NCBI GenBank assembly: GCA_033065855.1
Contig: JAVXUO010001561.1
Coordinates: 1-64,000, forward strand
Direction of reading: 5' to 3'
Source of the DNA: Escallonia rubra
Lineage: Eukaryota; Streptophyta; Magnoliopsida; Escalloniales; Escalloniaceae
DNA length: 64,000 bases
Made by a program: the position numbers and the translations under genes
In this document: piece after piece, positions 15,201 through 23,734 of the stretch
Layout of the letters: the number at the start of each line of letters is the position of its first letter
Position numbering within the stretch: position 1 is the stretch's first letter
Notes under the pieces: model-generated
Told to the model about the DNA's origin: nothing
Database searches by the model: none
What the model saw: only the letters and a program-made list of their open reading frames with translations

Positions 15201-17671
15201 CAGGCCGGAGTACCAAGAGACTGCCGTAGTCGTACAAGATAAGTAAATAAAAGAACTCCAGAGAAGCCTCCCAGAAAACCAATCACAAAATGACATAGCT
15301 GGACTTGAGAAAAATCGTCAAGAAAATCTGCCAAAGGCCCGAAGGTTGGAAACCTCTCCTAGAGTCTAAAGTACGCCGGTTTCTCTCACACTAAATGGAC
15401 CGGTGCAATTTATGAAACAGAGGCACTAACATCCAACCCTTTCAGATCCTCTTTGATACCTTTGCCCCATTGCAGAAGATCCCTAACTGATCTTGCCATC
15501 AACCACACCACCCGAAACACCAAGCTCCAAAAGCTCCTCAGAACTCACAATGACGAAGCAACTGATCAGTTGACTCTGCACATCCTTCTAACACATATCA
15601 CAGCAACTAATGATGACCATAAGCTGCCTTTTAAAGTCATCAATCATCTAATTGGCATCCACTTCCGCTGACCATATAAAAAGGGCAAGCTTTGGAGGGG
15701 ATGCAGTTCATGCATGCACCATATACCTCTACTTTTGTTGCCCCTTGCGTTTTTCTTATAACCTAGGATATCAAAGACACTCCTCTGACTCTCCTCTGAC
15801 TGAGGAGCACAACCACATCCAAAACCTATTAACGGCTTCCAGCTCCCAATCACAAAATCCCAACTGAAAAGCAGATTTTTTCAGGCCTGAAGCACGCCTA
15901 ATAACGTCACATAACCTGACACTTTAGCCTCTCTATTACAGCCAATGTAAACAGTTCAGAAAGTCTTTCATAGGGGCACCTCTCAAGACCAACAATCCAA
16001 CCTCCACTCCACAAAGAGAAGGGAAAATTATTTATAAACTCCAACCATCCATTAGCTAACACCCACACCATAGCGCACATTAGAAGGGCAAGAAATCCAC
16101 CCAAGAGTTTCCCTCCCAAACCTGCAATACCCACCTGCACAAAGAGCTTTCCTCCCGGACAATATAATTTTGCACCTCAAAAATGACGCTCCCAGCTACC
16201 TCCCTCAATCTCGTCAAACAACCGTAACTCTTAGCTTAATCACACTGCCAATTAAGCTAATACGTCTAAATACCAACCTAGCCCATCCCAACCCTCTTAG
16301 AACCAACGGAAAAGAAACTGACAGTAAGACCTCTATGATCACAGACCAAGGCTGTTTGGAACCCACGACAACAAATAAGAACTCTCATTTTGTTTGGTTA
16401 TTTTGAAGAAATGACCCTACTGAATTCATTCAGCTCCAAACATAACTCTAGCCGATTGACCCAAGATTACACTCAGACATAGATACCATAATTAGTGTGT
16501 TTAGATGAGGTAATTGAAGTGGGGATTTCAATTTGATAGAGGATTTGGAAATACATCACACCAAGTTCCTTGTTTGGATTATGATGAGATGGATTTACCA
16601 AATTCTAGGAGGGATTTGATAAGGGAATTTGGTGTGCCAAAATCCCCTATAGAAATAACTAGTCTGGACAAGTTCTTTGACAAATCCTTTTCACAAATAT
16701 AGGGAGAAAGTGACTCTTTTTTGTCTCCATAATTTTAACTAAATTTTTCCATTAAAAAAAGGAAACTCTGTCTCATTAGTTTGTATCCATACACCATCAA
16801 ATTATCTGGGTTCAATTTTTTAAATGGAAATCCACAGATAAAATACTCGCTTCTACAAAACCGCCCAAACACTAAATTTGCAATTCCGTAAATTTGTAAA
16901 TCGGTGAATTTTAAAACGAATGGATTTTGAAATGCAAGGTAATATGAAATTCTTCATCCAAACACTCTCTAAATGGAAAGTCACGGGCTCAACATTCCAT
17001 CAGCCACCAGTCCCCTTCACTCCATCTCTAGTCTAGTTAAAAAAGAACCAACTGACGATAATTACATTCACATGAAGCTACATCAAACAAACATAAGTAA
17101 TGACAAGCTTCCCAACGTTATTTCAAAAGGTGGTTCCCCAAAATGGCATAGCAATTGGCCATTACACTTTGCAGTTACTTCAATATTGCCATTGCCACGT
17201 CAGAATTCAATTTTTGGGACTACTTAGAAAGAGAAATACCCATTGAAGAAATATGTATTACACACATCTATCAAAACGTCGAATATTTAGCCAACAAACA
17301 ATCAAATTTCAGCAATCACATGGACAAAACTAGCAAGATTTCACACAGGTAACCCAAAAGAATATTCAAATTTGATGAAGTCAGACCTTGACTTTCGAAC
17401 GGGTTGACTTTGCGGAAGCGTTAGCAACGCGCTCGAGATCAAGCACGGCTCTAATTTCCGACCAGCTCTTTGCGGCAAAACGTCGAACAGCTTGCCTGCT
17501 AGAAGCGGAAGCACCGAGTCTACGGCGAGCGTGTTTCGATTTACAGCACAGGCCGACGAAATCGACGAAAACTAACTCTCTATTGGCCGCGAAAGCCGAG
17601 GCGCTCGCCATAGACGACTGGCCATTCGGGTACAGTAGCTGAGGCATGTTCGCAACTGAGTGCACAGCCAT
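273..17671 (-). CDS. GLU1: Ferredoxin-dependent glutamate synthase (Fd-GOGAT), plastid, 5' half; partial at left edge
   Basis: Plastid enzyme that makes two glutamates from glutamine and 2-oxoglutarate with electrons from ferredoxin; it reassimilates photorespiratory and primary ammonium. I traced 16 exons on the minus strand: 17671-17387, 13858-13546, 13358-12916, 12828-12697, 10461-10363, 10085-10015, 8222-8126, 7287-7195, 5970-5825, 4798-4639, 4152-4042, 3731-3516, 3197-3040, 2391-2262, 582-524, 378-273. All junctions are GT-AG and phases agree; total 2619 nt, 873 codons without a stop. Recognisable blocks, in order: transit peptide, ERGACGVGF (catalytic Cys about residue 109), [59 protein letters not shown], then the central domain ([47 protein letters not shown]). 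The family is about 1,600 residues long, so the FMN and iron-sulfur synthase domain lies off the left edge. Distinction from NADH-GOGAT rests on transit and N-terminal similarity to Arabidopsis GLU1 from memory. The reading frame looks functional. Confidence 0.95.
990..1026. repeat. GT/AT simple repeat in Fd-GOGAT intron 14
   Basis: A GT run passes into an AT run. It is a plain microsatellite inside the intron between exons 15 and 14. Confidence 0.85.
3403..3463. repeat. GT/AC inverted repeat in Fd-GOGAT intron 12
   Basis: A GTGTGCGCCTCTGTGTGTGT stretch (3403-3422) is followed after about 19 nt by its near inverse (3442-3463). It could form a hairpin of about 20 bp roughly 55 nt downstream of the exon 12 donor in the transcript. 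It may simply be diverged dinucleotide repeat. Confidence 0.55.
9430..9745 (-). mobile_element. Possible tRNA-derived SINE in Fd-GOGAT intron 6
   Basis: On the minus strand the segment has a good RNA polymerase III B-box (GGTTCGAGTCC at about 9510-9520) preceded by an A-box-like TGGTAGCAGGCGAG about 60 nt upstream. The spacing fits a tRNA-derived SINE head. I do not see a clear tail or target duplication, so the limits are a guess. The sequence is more GC-rich than the surrounding intron. Confidence 0.35.
10830..11287. repeat. Two tandem 229-bp units in Fd-GOGAT intron 4
   Basis: Units 10830-11058 and 11059-11287 are about 90 percent alike by eye. Both start with ACACTT followed by a T-rich/A-rich stretch and contain the same GGCGCACCTAAAGGGCAAG block. 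Neither carries a gene. It lies in the 2.2-kb intron between exons 4 and 5. Confidence 0.75.
12591..12717 (-). repeat. Duplicated exon-4 3' end with its splice donor
   Basis: The last bases of Fd-GOGAT exon 4 plus its donor (12684-12717) recur at 12591-12626 inside the following intron, nearly identical except for two extra bases. Both copies carry the donor GAA|GTACGT. Exon 4 is followed in frame by GTA CGT GTT ACT AAT GTT ATA CCT TGA. Use of the second donor would add 91 nt, change the frame and place a stop codon right after the normal junction. Confidence 0.8.
12916..13858 (-). CDS. GLU1: Fd-GOGAT exons 2 and 3: class II glutamine amidotransferase core
   Basis: Two exons (13858-13546 and 13358-12916) carry the N-terminal nucleophile glutaminase domain. 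Visible signatures are the Cys of [13 protein letters not shown], the [16 protein letters not shown] block, [19 protein letters not shown], and the [18 protein letters not shown] and [11 protein letters not shown] motifs that bind glutamine and shape the ammonia site. The exon 2/3 junction splits a Val codon after one base. The domain hydrolyses glutamine and channels ammonia to the synthase half. No residue expected for activity is missing. Confidence 0.93.
15090..16380 (-). mobile_element. Decayed L1-type LINE remnant (ORF2 3' part) in Fd-GOGAT intron 1
   Basis: Minus-strand translation gives broken stretches that resemble the end of plant L1 ORF2. At 15907-16140 there is a segment ending [23 protein letters not shown], like the region between reverse transcriptase and zinc domain. 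At about 15450-15640 there are pieces of the zf-RVT zinc-binding motif (CDMC, then [12 protein letters not shown]). At 15092-15334 there is the hydrophobic tail common to these elements. The frame is broken several times by stops and shifts. It lies inside the 3.5-kb first intron, antisense to nothing and in the same sense as the host transcript. It is clearly old. The outer limits are approximate. Confidence 0.5.
16492..16972. mobile_element. MITE-like element in Fd-GOGAT intron 1
   Basis: A roughly 480-bp AT-rich segment begins TTAGTGTGTTTAGATGA and ends with the near inverse TCATCCAAACACTCTCTAA. It has no coding capacity. The imperfect terminal inverted repeats, size and intronic site fit a miniature inverted-repeat element. 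The superfamily is not clear because the target duplication cannot be separated from the ends. Confidence 0.5.
17387..17671 (-). CDS. GLU1: Fd-GOGAT exon 1: start codon and chloroplast transit peptide
   Basis: This exon encodes 95 residues from the first ATG, rich in Ala, Ser and Arg and poor in acidic residues, as expected for a stromal transit peptide. The segment [19 protein letters not shown] and the later AVLDLERV resemble the pre-sequence of known plant Fd-GOGATs. The exon ends at a good donor (CAAG|GTCTGA) in phase 0 and joins [14 protein letters not shown] of exon 2. Maturation should expose the Cys of ERGACGVGF as the N-terminal nucleophile. I chose this ATG because it is the only one that leads directly into the transit peptide and because upstream sequence is low-complexity leader. 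Confidence 0.88.
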
Positions 17672-17909
17672 GGCTGACTAACACTGGAGCAAACTCGACT
17701 GTGCCCCTATGCTGATATACATATACAGAGATACAGAGAGAGTGTTTGTGTGTGTGTTTAGTGCGTGTGTGCGCGAAAAAAGTGGAGGGGATAGAGGGGG
17801 GTTCGTGTGGAGAAGGGAGGAAATGGATGTCGAGTAGATAAAGAGGAGGCTCGGAGCCACCCGCCTGTTTACGGAGGAGGGAGTGTCTACTTTCCTGATG
17901 TTAATCTTA

Positions 17910-17917
17910 TGACGTCA
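17910..17917. promoter_or_regulatory. TGACGTCA palindrome (bZIP/CRE-type site)
   Basis: The full palindrome TGACGTCA lies about 240 bp upstream of the Fd-GOGAT start codon. In plants this core binds TGA, HY5-like and other bZIP factors. Light and carbon signals known to raise Fd-GOGAT could act here, but that is inference; the site is seen, its use is not. Confidence 0.5.
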
Positions 17918-18071
17918 TTTTTATTTCTAAAATAACTATATTTGTTCATTTTTATATTTGTATTATATATATATATGTAAGTGGCTCCTTGCAAAGTCCG
18001 AGGGGCCATTTTCAATTTTAAATGCAGGATTCTTGAATCGGACGTCACATCACATCAGAGTGAATACTCTG

Positions 18072-18073
<2 letters not shown>

Positions 18074-18111
<38 letters not shown>
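18074..18111. repeat. (AT)n microsatellite
   Basis: A pure TA run of nearly 40 bp upstream of the Fd-GOGAT gene. Confidence 0.9.
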
Positions 18112-18114
<3 letters not shown>

Positions 18115-18419
18115 CTATAAATGCGGGGATTCTGATGCAAAATCTCAATTTGTGTTTGGATTTGCTGGGCAGGACTGATTCTTTCTCTGGGAGAAAATGT
18201 TGGGCGGAATTACACTTGGATCCTTACACGGCACTTTGCTTTTTTGGCTTTGCCACTTATCTATCTATCTATTATAATAATATAATAATAATAATAATGA
18301 GTTGTGTAAAAATTCCGAAGATAAATATTGCATAATTTTGGATCGTTGGTCCCGACAATCTAAGACAGTTAGATTAAGAGGATTGATAGTTATTTAACAT
18401 AATTTTATATGAAAAAATA

Positions 18420-19004
18420 ATTATCACCATGATATCGCCTCAATTAGTGGTTGGCGACATCCCCTCCACCGCCACAACCATTGTTCCCGTTTGCTACTAC
18501 CACCACAATCACAATGACCTAGCCACTACCACCATCAAAAGGACACCGCCATCTCCACCACACCATTGATGTCGTCACCACGTCCGTGTCCATTAAAGTC
18601 ATCTAAAATATACACCACACTACAATCATTGTCATGTCTGGCATGTCGTTATCTATCACTACAACCGCACATTATCAACACTGTGTCTTCAAACACCATT
18701 ACTGTCACCATTGATACCTTTCTACTACTGCCACCACCACAACAACTACCATTATTACTCCATCGTCACTGCCACCACCGCCATCAACACGATTTTGGCC
18801 CCCAAAAAAAAAAAGTTACGAGTACATGCATAATTTTGGTAAAATGGATAAATTTGTAAATGGAATAATTTTCAGACATTTACTTTTGGTTTACCAAACA
18901 CGTTGACTTATTTTTCAGTAAAAATTCAGTCGCTTAAAGTTTTCAATTTTACGAATTCAGCGCTTAACTTTTTTAGCACTGAAATTCAGTTTTATCAAAC
19001 AGTC
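18420..19004. mobile_element. Partial small TIR element with CCA-rich middle
   Basis: The right end reads, inverted, GGGACTGTTTGATAAAACTG and continues with ACTGAATTT-type arms commonly seen at the ends of small plant DNA elements. The middle (18420-18800) is rich in CCACCA and CCGCCA. I could not find a matching left end, so the element is either truncated or only its right boundary is right. Open frames inside are low-complexity. Confidence 0.35.
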
Positions 19005-19836
19005 CCTAAGAGAGGCACAAAGTCATTTAATCGGGTATATCTAACGGTCTAACATGGTCAGGGTCATTGGTCTTGGACTATCCATCATTTTTTAATGCGG
19101 GGGACAATGTTTCTATCAGCATGCCTTAAGATAAATTGACTAAACCATGTCTTCTAGATTAGATTTAAAATAGGTAAACTTTTAGCATCTATCCCGACCA
19201 TTGTTTTCCTTTACCCTTTTATTTTTCTTTTTTTGGTGCATTATATGTGCAGCCATAATGATTAGACTTTGGCCCAGAATTAGGGGTTGCACAGTGCGGT
19301 GTATACAGTAATACAGTGCCGAAATGATTATTAATTGTTTTATAGGTTTTTAAAAAGTTGAAGCTATCCCTCAAATTTTTCTAGTTTTTTAAAAAGTCCT
19401 TATACTGTAGGCATTAATCATTGTTTGGATTTATCATGGTGGCGGATTTGGCCAAGACTTGTGCTAGATTCCTCAAAAATCGGAGCTAAATCAAGTAGAA
19501 AATGGCCCAGAATTTGGGTTGTTTTTATCATTGTAGCCCAGCTATGAAGTAGCTAATTAATAAAGGCTCAACATGGCCATGATGCTTAGTTTAAGACCGA
19601 TTAATGAGGTCTTAAAAACTTCATAGAATTCATGATCGCCCATTTTATTCCAGTAGTAGAATGTAGGTGCAATCCGCATGAGTGGAAACGTGTGACAAAA
19701 TGAGATTAAATATAGTAACTTATAAAAGTCATAATCTCAATTCTCTCTAACTTATCATAGTTAATTTTATGCGGTTCAAGTAAACCTACTAAATTCGATT
19801 GAAGACCAAAGTGCAAGTTCCAGACTCCAAAAGTAA
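19005..19836. other. Intergenic sequence without recognisable features
   Basis: AT-rich sequence with no coherent open frame, inverted repeat or motif that I can support. Confidence 0.5.
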
Positions 19837-21599
19837 GGGTCTGTTTGACAACATTGTACTTTTAGTTTTGATTTTCTAAAAAATCAAAAATCAAAACTAG
19901 TTGTGATTTTTGTTTTGAAAAAAAACAAGTAGATGTTTGATAGATCAGTTTGTAAAATCCCATTTTTGTTTCTTTTCAGAGGATTTTATTTTCTTTTATG
20001 TTCATCCTTTGCCAAAACACCAGTTTTCATTATCGTCAACCAATACCATCCCGCCACACTATCACAATCGCATGCCCATAACCAGTAACCACCACCCATC
20101 ACGCCCAACCGCCAAAACCACGAGGGAGTTACTACAACCCAAAAATCAGATCTGATGAGATCGACGGCAGTGACGATCGACGGTGTCGACGGTAGTGGCG
20201 AGATCGACGACAGGGTGGTTTTGAGTGGTGAAATCGACGGCGTCAATATCGATCGATGGTGGTTGTGATGTTGTCTGATCGTGGTGTTGTCCAACATTGA
20301 TCAATCGTCGGTAGTTATGGCGGTGTGCTTGGAGGTTGAGATGGTGGTGGTGGTGCTTAGTGGTTAAGATGGTGGTTGTGATGTTGTCCGCTTGGTTGAT
20401 ACAACGCAATGGTAGAGGGGATTCGTGCGGTGGCAATGGCGATGAGGTGATGGCGGTGGGGCGCACAGATCTGCCCGTGGCAACGACAGGATTGTGGCGG
20501 CAATGTAGGAGATCTGTTGGTGTGACAACGGTAGGGCGATGACGGTGGGGGAGATCTGTGGTGGCGCGGTAGTAGGGTGACGAAGGTGGGCCTGGGTTGT
20601 TAGGGCGGCGACCTGGTGGTGACAGTGGTTATCTACTGGTCGTAGTGGTCGTAAGGGCTTAGAGGGTAAGTAGTGGTAGTGGTGAAAGAGATGAAAATAA
20701 ATGAGTTTTTTAAAATGTGGATAGCAAATTGCTTCTAATAAAGTTTGATGGTTAGATCTCAAAACAAAAACCAAAACTCCAAAATGGAATTTTTAAAAAC
20801 ATCCCGATTTTAAAAACTGAAGGGAAAACTAGATCTGATGAGATCGACGGCAGTTACGATCGACGGCGTCGACGGTAATGGCGAGATCGATGGCGGGTGG
20901 TTTTGAGTGGTGAGATCGACGGCGTCAATATCAATCGATGATGGTTGTGATGTTGTCTGATCATGGTGTTGTCCGACATTGATCAATTGTCGGTAGTTAT
21001 GGCGGTGTGCTTGGTGGTTGAGATGGTGGTGGTGGGTGGTGCTTAGTGGTTAAGATGGTGGTTGTGATGTTGTCCACTTGACTGATGCGACGCAATGGTG
21101 GAGCGTATTCGTGCAGTGGCAATGGCGGTAGGGTGATGGCGGTGAGGCAGATCTACCCGTGGCAATGACAGGATTGTGGCGGCAATGTAAGAGATCTGTT
21201 GGTGTGACAACGGTAGGGCGATGACGGTGGGGGAGATCTGTGGTGGCGCGATAGTAGGGTGACGAATGTGGGCCTGGGTTGTTAGGGCGGCGGCCTGGTG
21301 GTGACAGTGGTTGTCTACTGGTCGTAGTGGTCGTAAGCGCTTAGAGGGTAAGTAGTGGTAGCGGTGAAAGAGATGAAAATAAATGAGTTTTTTAAAATGT
21401 GGATAGCAAACTGCTTCTAATGAAGTTTGATGGTTAGATCTCAAAACAAAAACCAAAACTCCAAACTGGAATTTTTAAAAACATCCCGATTTTAAAAACT
21501 GAAGGGAAAAAAATGAAAATCGTCTGTCAAACGTATTTTTTTCTCTAATTTACAAAACTAGAGAAAAAACTGAAAACAAAAACTCTGTCAAACACTACC
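19837..21599. mobile_element. Non-autonomous TIR element 1 (PIF/Harbinger-like), flanked by TAA
   Basis: The left end GGGTCTGTTTGACAAC and the inverted right end GGTAGTGTTTGACAGAG match, and TAA sits on both sides (19834-19836, 21600-21602). Three-base TAA/TTA duplications are the hallmark of PIF/Harbinger and Tourist elements. The T-rich/A-rich sub-terminal arms can fold on each other. The middle is a GGT/CGACGG-rich block present twice in tandem. There is no transposase. Long open frames inside are His/Pro/Arg low-complexity and not genes. Confidence 0.65.
20148..21513. repeat. Two tandem 683-bp units inside TIR element 1
   Basis: The unit beginning AGATCTGATGAGATCGACGG occurs at 20148 and again at 20831, and both end with the same CATCCCGATTTTAAAAACTG stretch. 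Similarity is high, with some substitutions and short indels. The duplication is internal to the element and does not include its ends. Confidence 0.85.
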
Positions 21600-21602
21600 T
21601 AA

Positions 21603-22190
21603 GTGTATAAAATCTTATTTTTATCGAATTTTTGGTTTATGAATCAATTATATCAAAATTATTGTGGATTTTTCACTGATGATGAAAAATAACCACTGTT
21701 GAAATTGCATAACACAATAATTGGAACTTGATGCCAATGATGTTTTTACGTGGCAATTTTGCAACCGTTAATAACTCATAGATTTAATTCCTCTATTCAG
21801 TGGCTGATAATTGCCACCGTTATTTGGTTCGAAGGCACATTTGATAATATGATTTGACAATCAGAGTGTCTTGTTCAAATTTTGATGCCATTAACAATAA
21901 GAGGACTTACATGTGCGTTGCATGTAGACATTAGAGCTTTATAAGATTAAGGGTAAAAGAAACCCAGGAATGAGAAGTTATAACCCGCTTCCATCAACTT
22001 AATAATTCTGGTAGCCAGACAAAACATCCAAATATCCAGCTATATTGGGAGCATCTATTTATGCACCATATATGTTGTTCCACATCCTCTTTATGTCACT
22101 AAAAATGTACTGACGATAAAAGTTAACTACTTTAGCAGCGAATGATATTATGAAAAGGCATAATATTATGTGGAAATAGACATTAGTAGC
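21603..22190. other. Intergenic sequence without recognisable features
   Basis: AT-rich sequence between two TIR elements. I see no gene or repeat structure in it. Confidence 0.5.
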
Positions 22191-22193
22191 TAA

Positions 22194-22564
22194 GGCTCTG
22201 TTTGATAACATATTTTTTTTCAGTTTCAAAAAAAAAAAAAAAAAAAACTAAATAGTAGTTTAAATTTTTTTTTTTACAAAAAACAAGTGGGTGTTTGATA
22301 ACCCAGTTTTTATTTTGAATTTTTTTTTGTGGTGGTTTGCGGTGGCGGTGGCCGGCGGTGGTGGGGCGTGGCGGTGGCCAGGTGGTGGTGGTCTCAAAAA
22401 AAAAAACCAAAACTGAAAACCAAAACTCATTTTTGGAGTTTTTAAAAACAAACTTGAATTAAAAATTAGTTTTTTAAACTGAAGGAAAAAAAAATTTGGT
22501 TTCCAAACGAGTTTATTTTTTCCAGTTTTCAAAATTGAAAAAAAAAACCCTGTCAAACGGAGCC
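22194..22564. mobile_element. Non-autonomous TIR element 2 (PIF/Harbinger-like), flanked by TAA
   Basis: A 371-bp element with ends GGCTCTGTTTGATAAC and, inverted, GGCTCCGTTTGACAGGG, between TAA duplications (22191-22193 and 22565-22567). Arms are poly(T)/poly(A) rich; the centre is a short GGTGGCGGTGG block. It is the smallest and tidiest member of the family in this window. Confidence 0.72.
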
Positions 22565-22719
22565 TAATTCCTAACTTTTAGTCTCGCAATCATACACCAA
22601 GTCCCCAGAATTTGAAGAAAATAAAATAATAAACCAAAATCCCCCACAATATTTGTAATCAAGGATCAAAATTTGTTAAATTGAAGGCAGAAAAAAATGT
22701 AAAATAATAAAGAAACTTA

Positions 22720-23731
22720 GATAGCGTTTGAAACAATTTTTGTTTTTAGTTTTTTGTTCAGTTTTGAAAACTGAAAAAAACTATTGACTTTTGACAAACA
22801 GTTTTTGTTTTTATTCAGTTTTTCAAAATCTGACTATTTATGAAAACTCCATTTCAGCTTTCAGTTTTCAATTTTTTTTTTAGATTCAACTTTTAACTTT
22901 TGTTGAAAGCATTTTATGTTTCTTCTTTCCTTCAATCTTCATCACCAACACCTATCACCCAAGAACACCAAACCACCAACATTGACAGCCGCCACCACCA
23001 CCACTACCACTGACCAAGACCTCTGAACACCAAACTACAAACACTGTCGACCACCATAGTCACTGATCGCCAATCTGCCACCACTACTGATCAAAACACC
23101 CGAACATCAAACCTGACAACCACCATAGCCACTGACCGTCGCCACTACCACCAGTGACCAACACCCATGAACACCTCTAACCACCATAGTCCATAGCCAC
23201 TGATAACTGCGACCACCACCACCACTGACCAACACCGCCTAACACCAAACCCTCTAACATTGATCACCACCATGACACCACCACTCCTCTAAATCCAAAT
23301 CACCACCATATCGACCACCATTGTCCCTGTAACAAACACCACCAAAAGATGACATTTATCGATTAGCTCTAGTATACACGATTTACGGAGGTAAATTCTA
23401 AGCCAATCAAACCCATCCACTGAATCAAACACTAATCAAACCAATGAAGCCTAATTCGCAAGCTAGTATGATGTTACTGTCATAGCAGTAGTTGGCCGGT
23501 GGCAAAAGAGATGTATTGGTCGTAGTGGGGGCACTTCTAGTTGTTAAACATAGGAGTTTAGAAAAAACTCTCAAGTATTGGAAAGTGAAAGAAAAGAGTA
23601 AAAATAGAAAAGAGAAGAGAGAAAAAAGATGAAAAAAATAAAATAAAAGTAAAAACCAGTCATACAAGACTGCTATCAAACAACCCATTAGTTTTGTTAA
23701 AAAAGAATTGAAATAGGTTTCAAACATACTC
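22720..23731. mobile_element. Non-autonomous TIR element 3 (PIF/Harbinger-like), flanked by TTA
   Basis: A 1,012-bp element with ends GATAGCGTTTGAAAC and, inverted, GAGTATGTTTGAAAC, between TTA duplications (22717-22719 and 23732-23734). Sub-terminal arms carry the same TTTTTGTTTTTAGTTTT motif as elements 1 and 2. The middle (about 22940-23340) is CCACCA/ACCACC rich. It has no transposase. Confidence 0.68.
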
Positions 23732-23734
23732 TTA

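Larger units (their letters stand above)
17672..18350. promoter_or_regulatory. Fd-GOGAT 5' leader and proximal promoter region
   Basis: Upstream of the start codon on the minus strand lies a pyrimidine-rich leader (17690-17870) typical of plant 5' UTRs, then a promoter-like AT-rich stretch. A perfect TGACGTCA sits at 17910-17917. An (AT)n run lies at about 18074-18111. I see no convincing TATA box; the weak candidate CTTTATCTAC on the minus strand lies near 17835. The transcription start cannot be set from sequence. Confidence 0.45.

Noticed and set aside
20146-21456. Several long open frames on both strands (His/Pro/Thr-rich or Trp/Gly/Val-rich)
   Set aside because: They follow the CCA/GGT trinucleotide periodicity inside TIR element 1 and recur in both internal repeats; no domain or codon signal.
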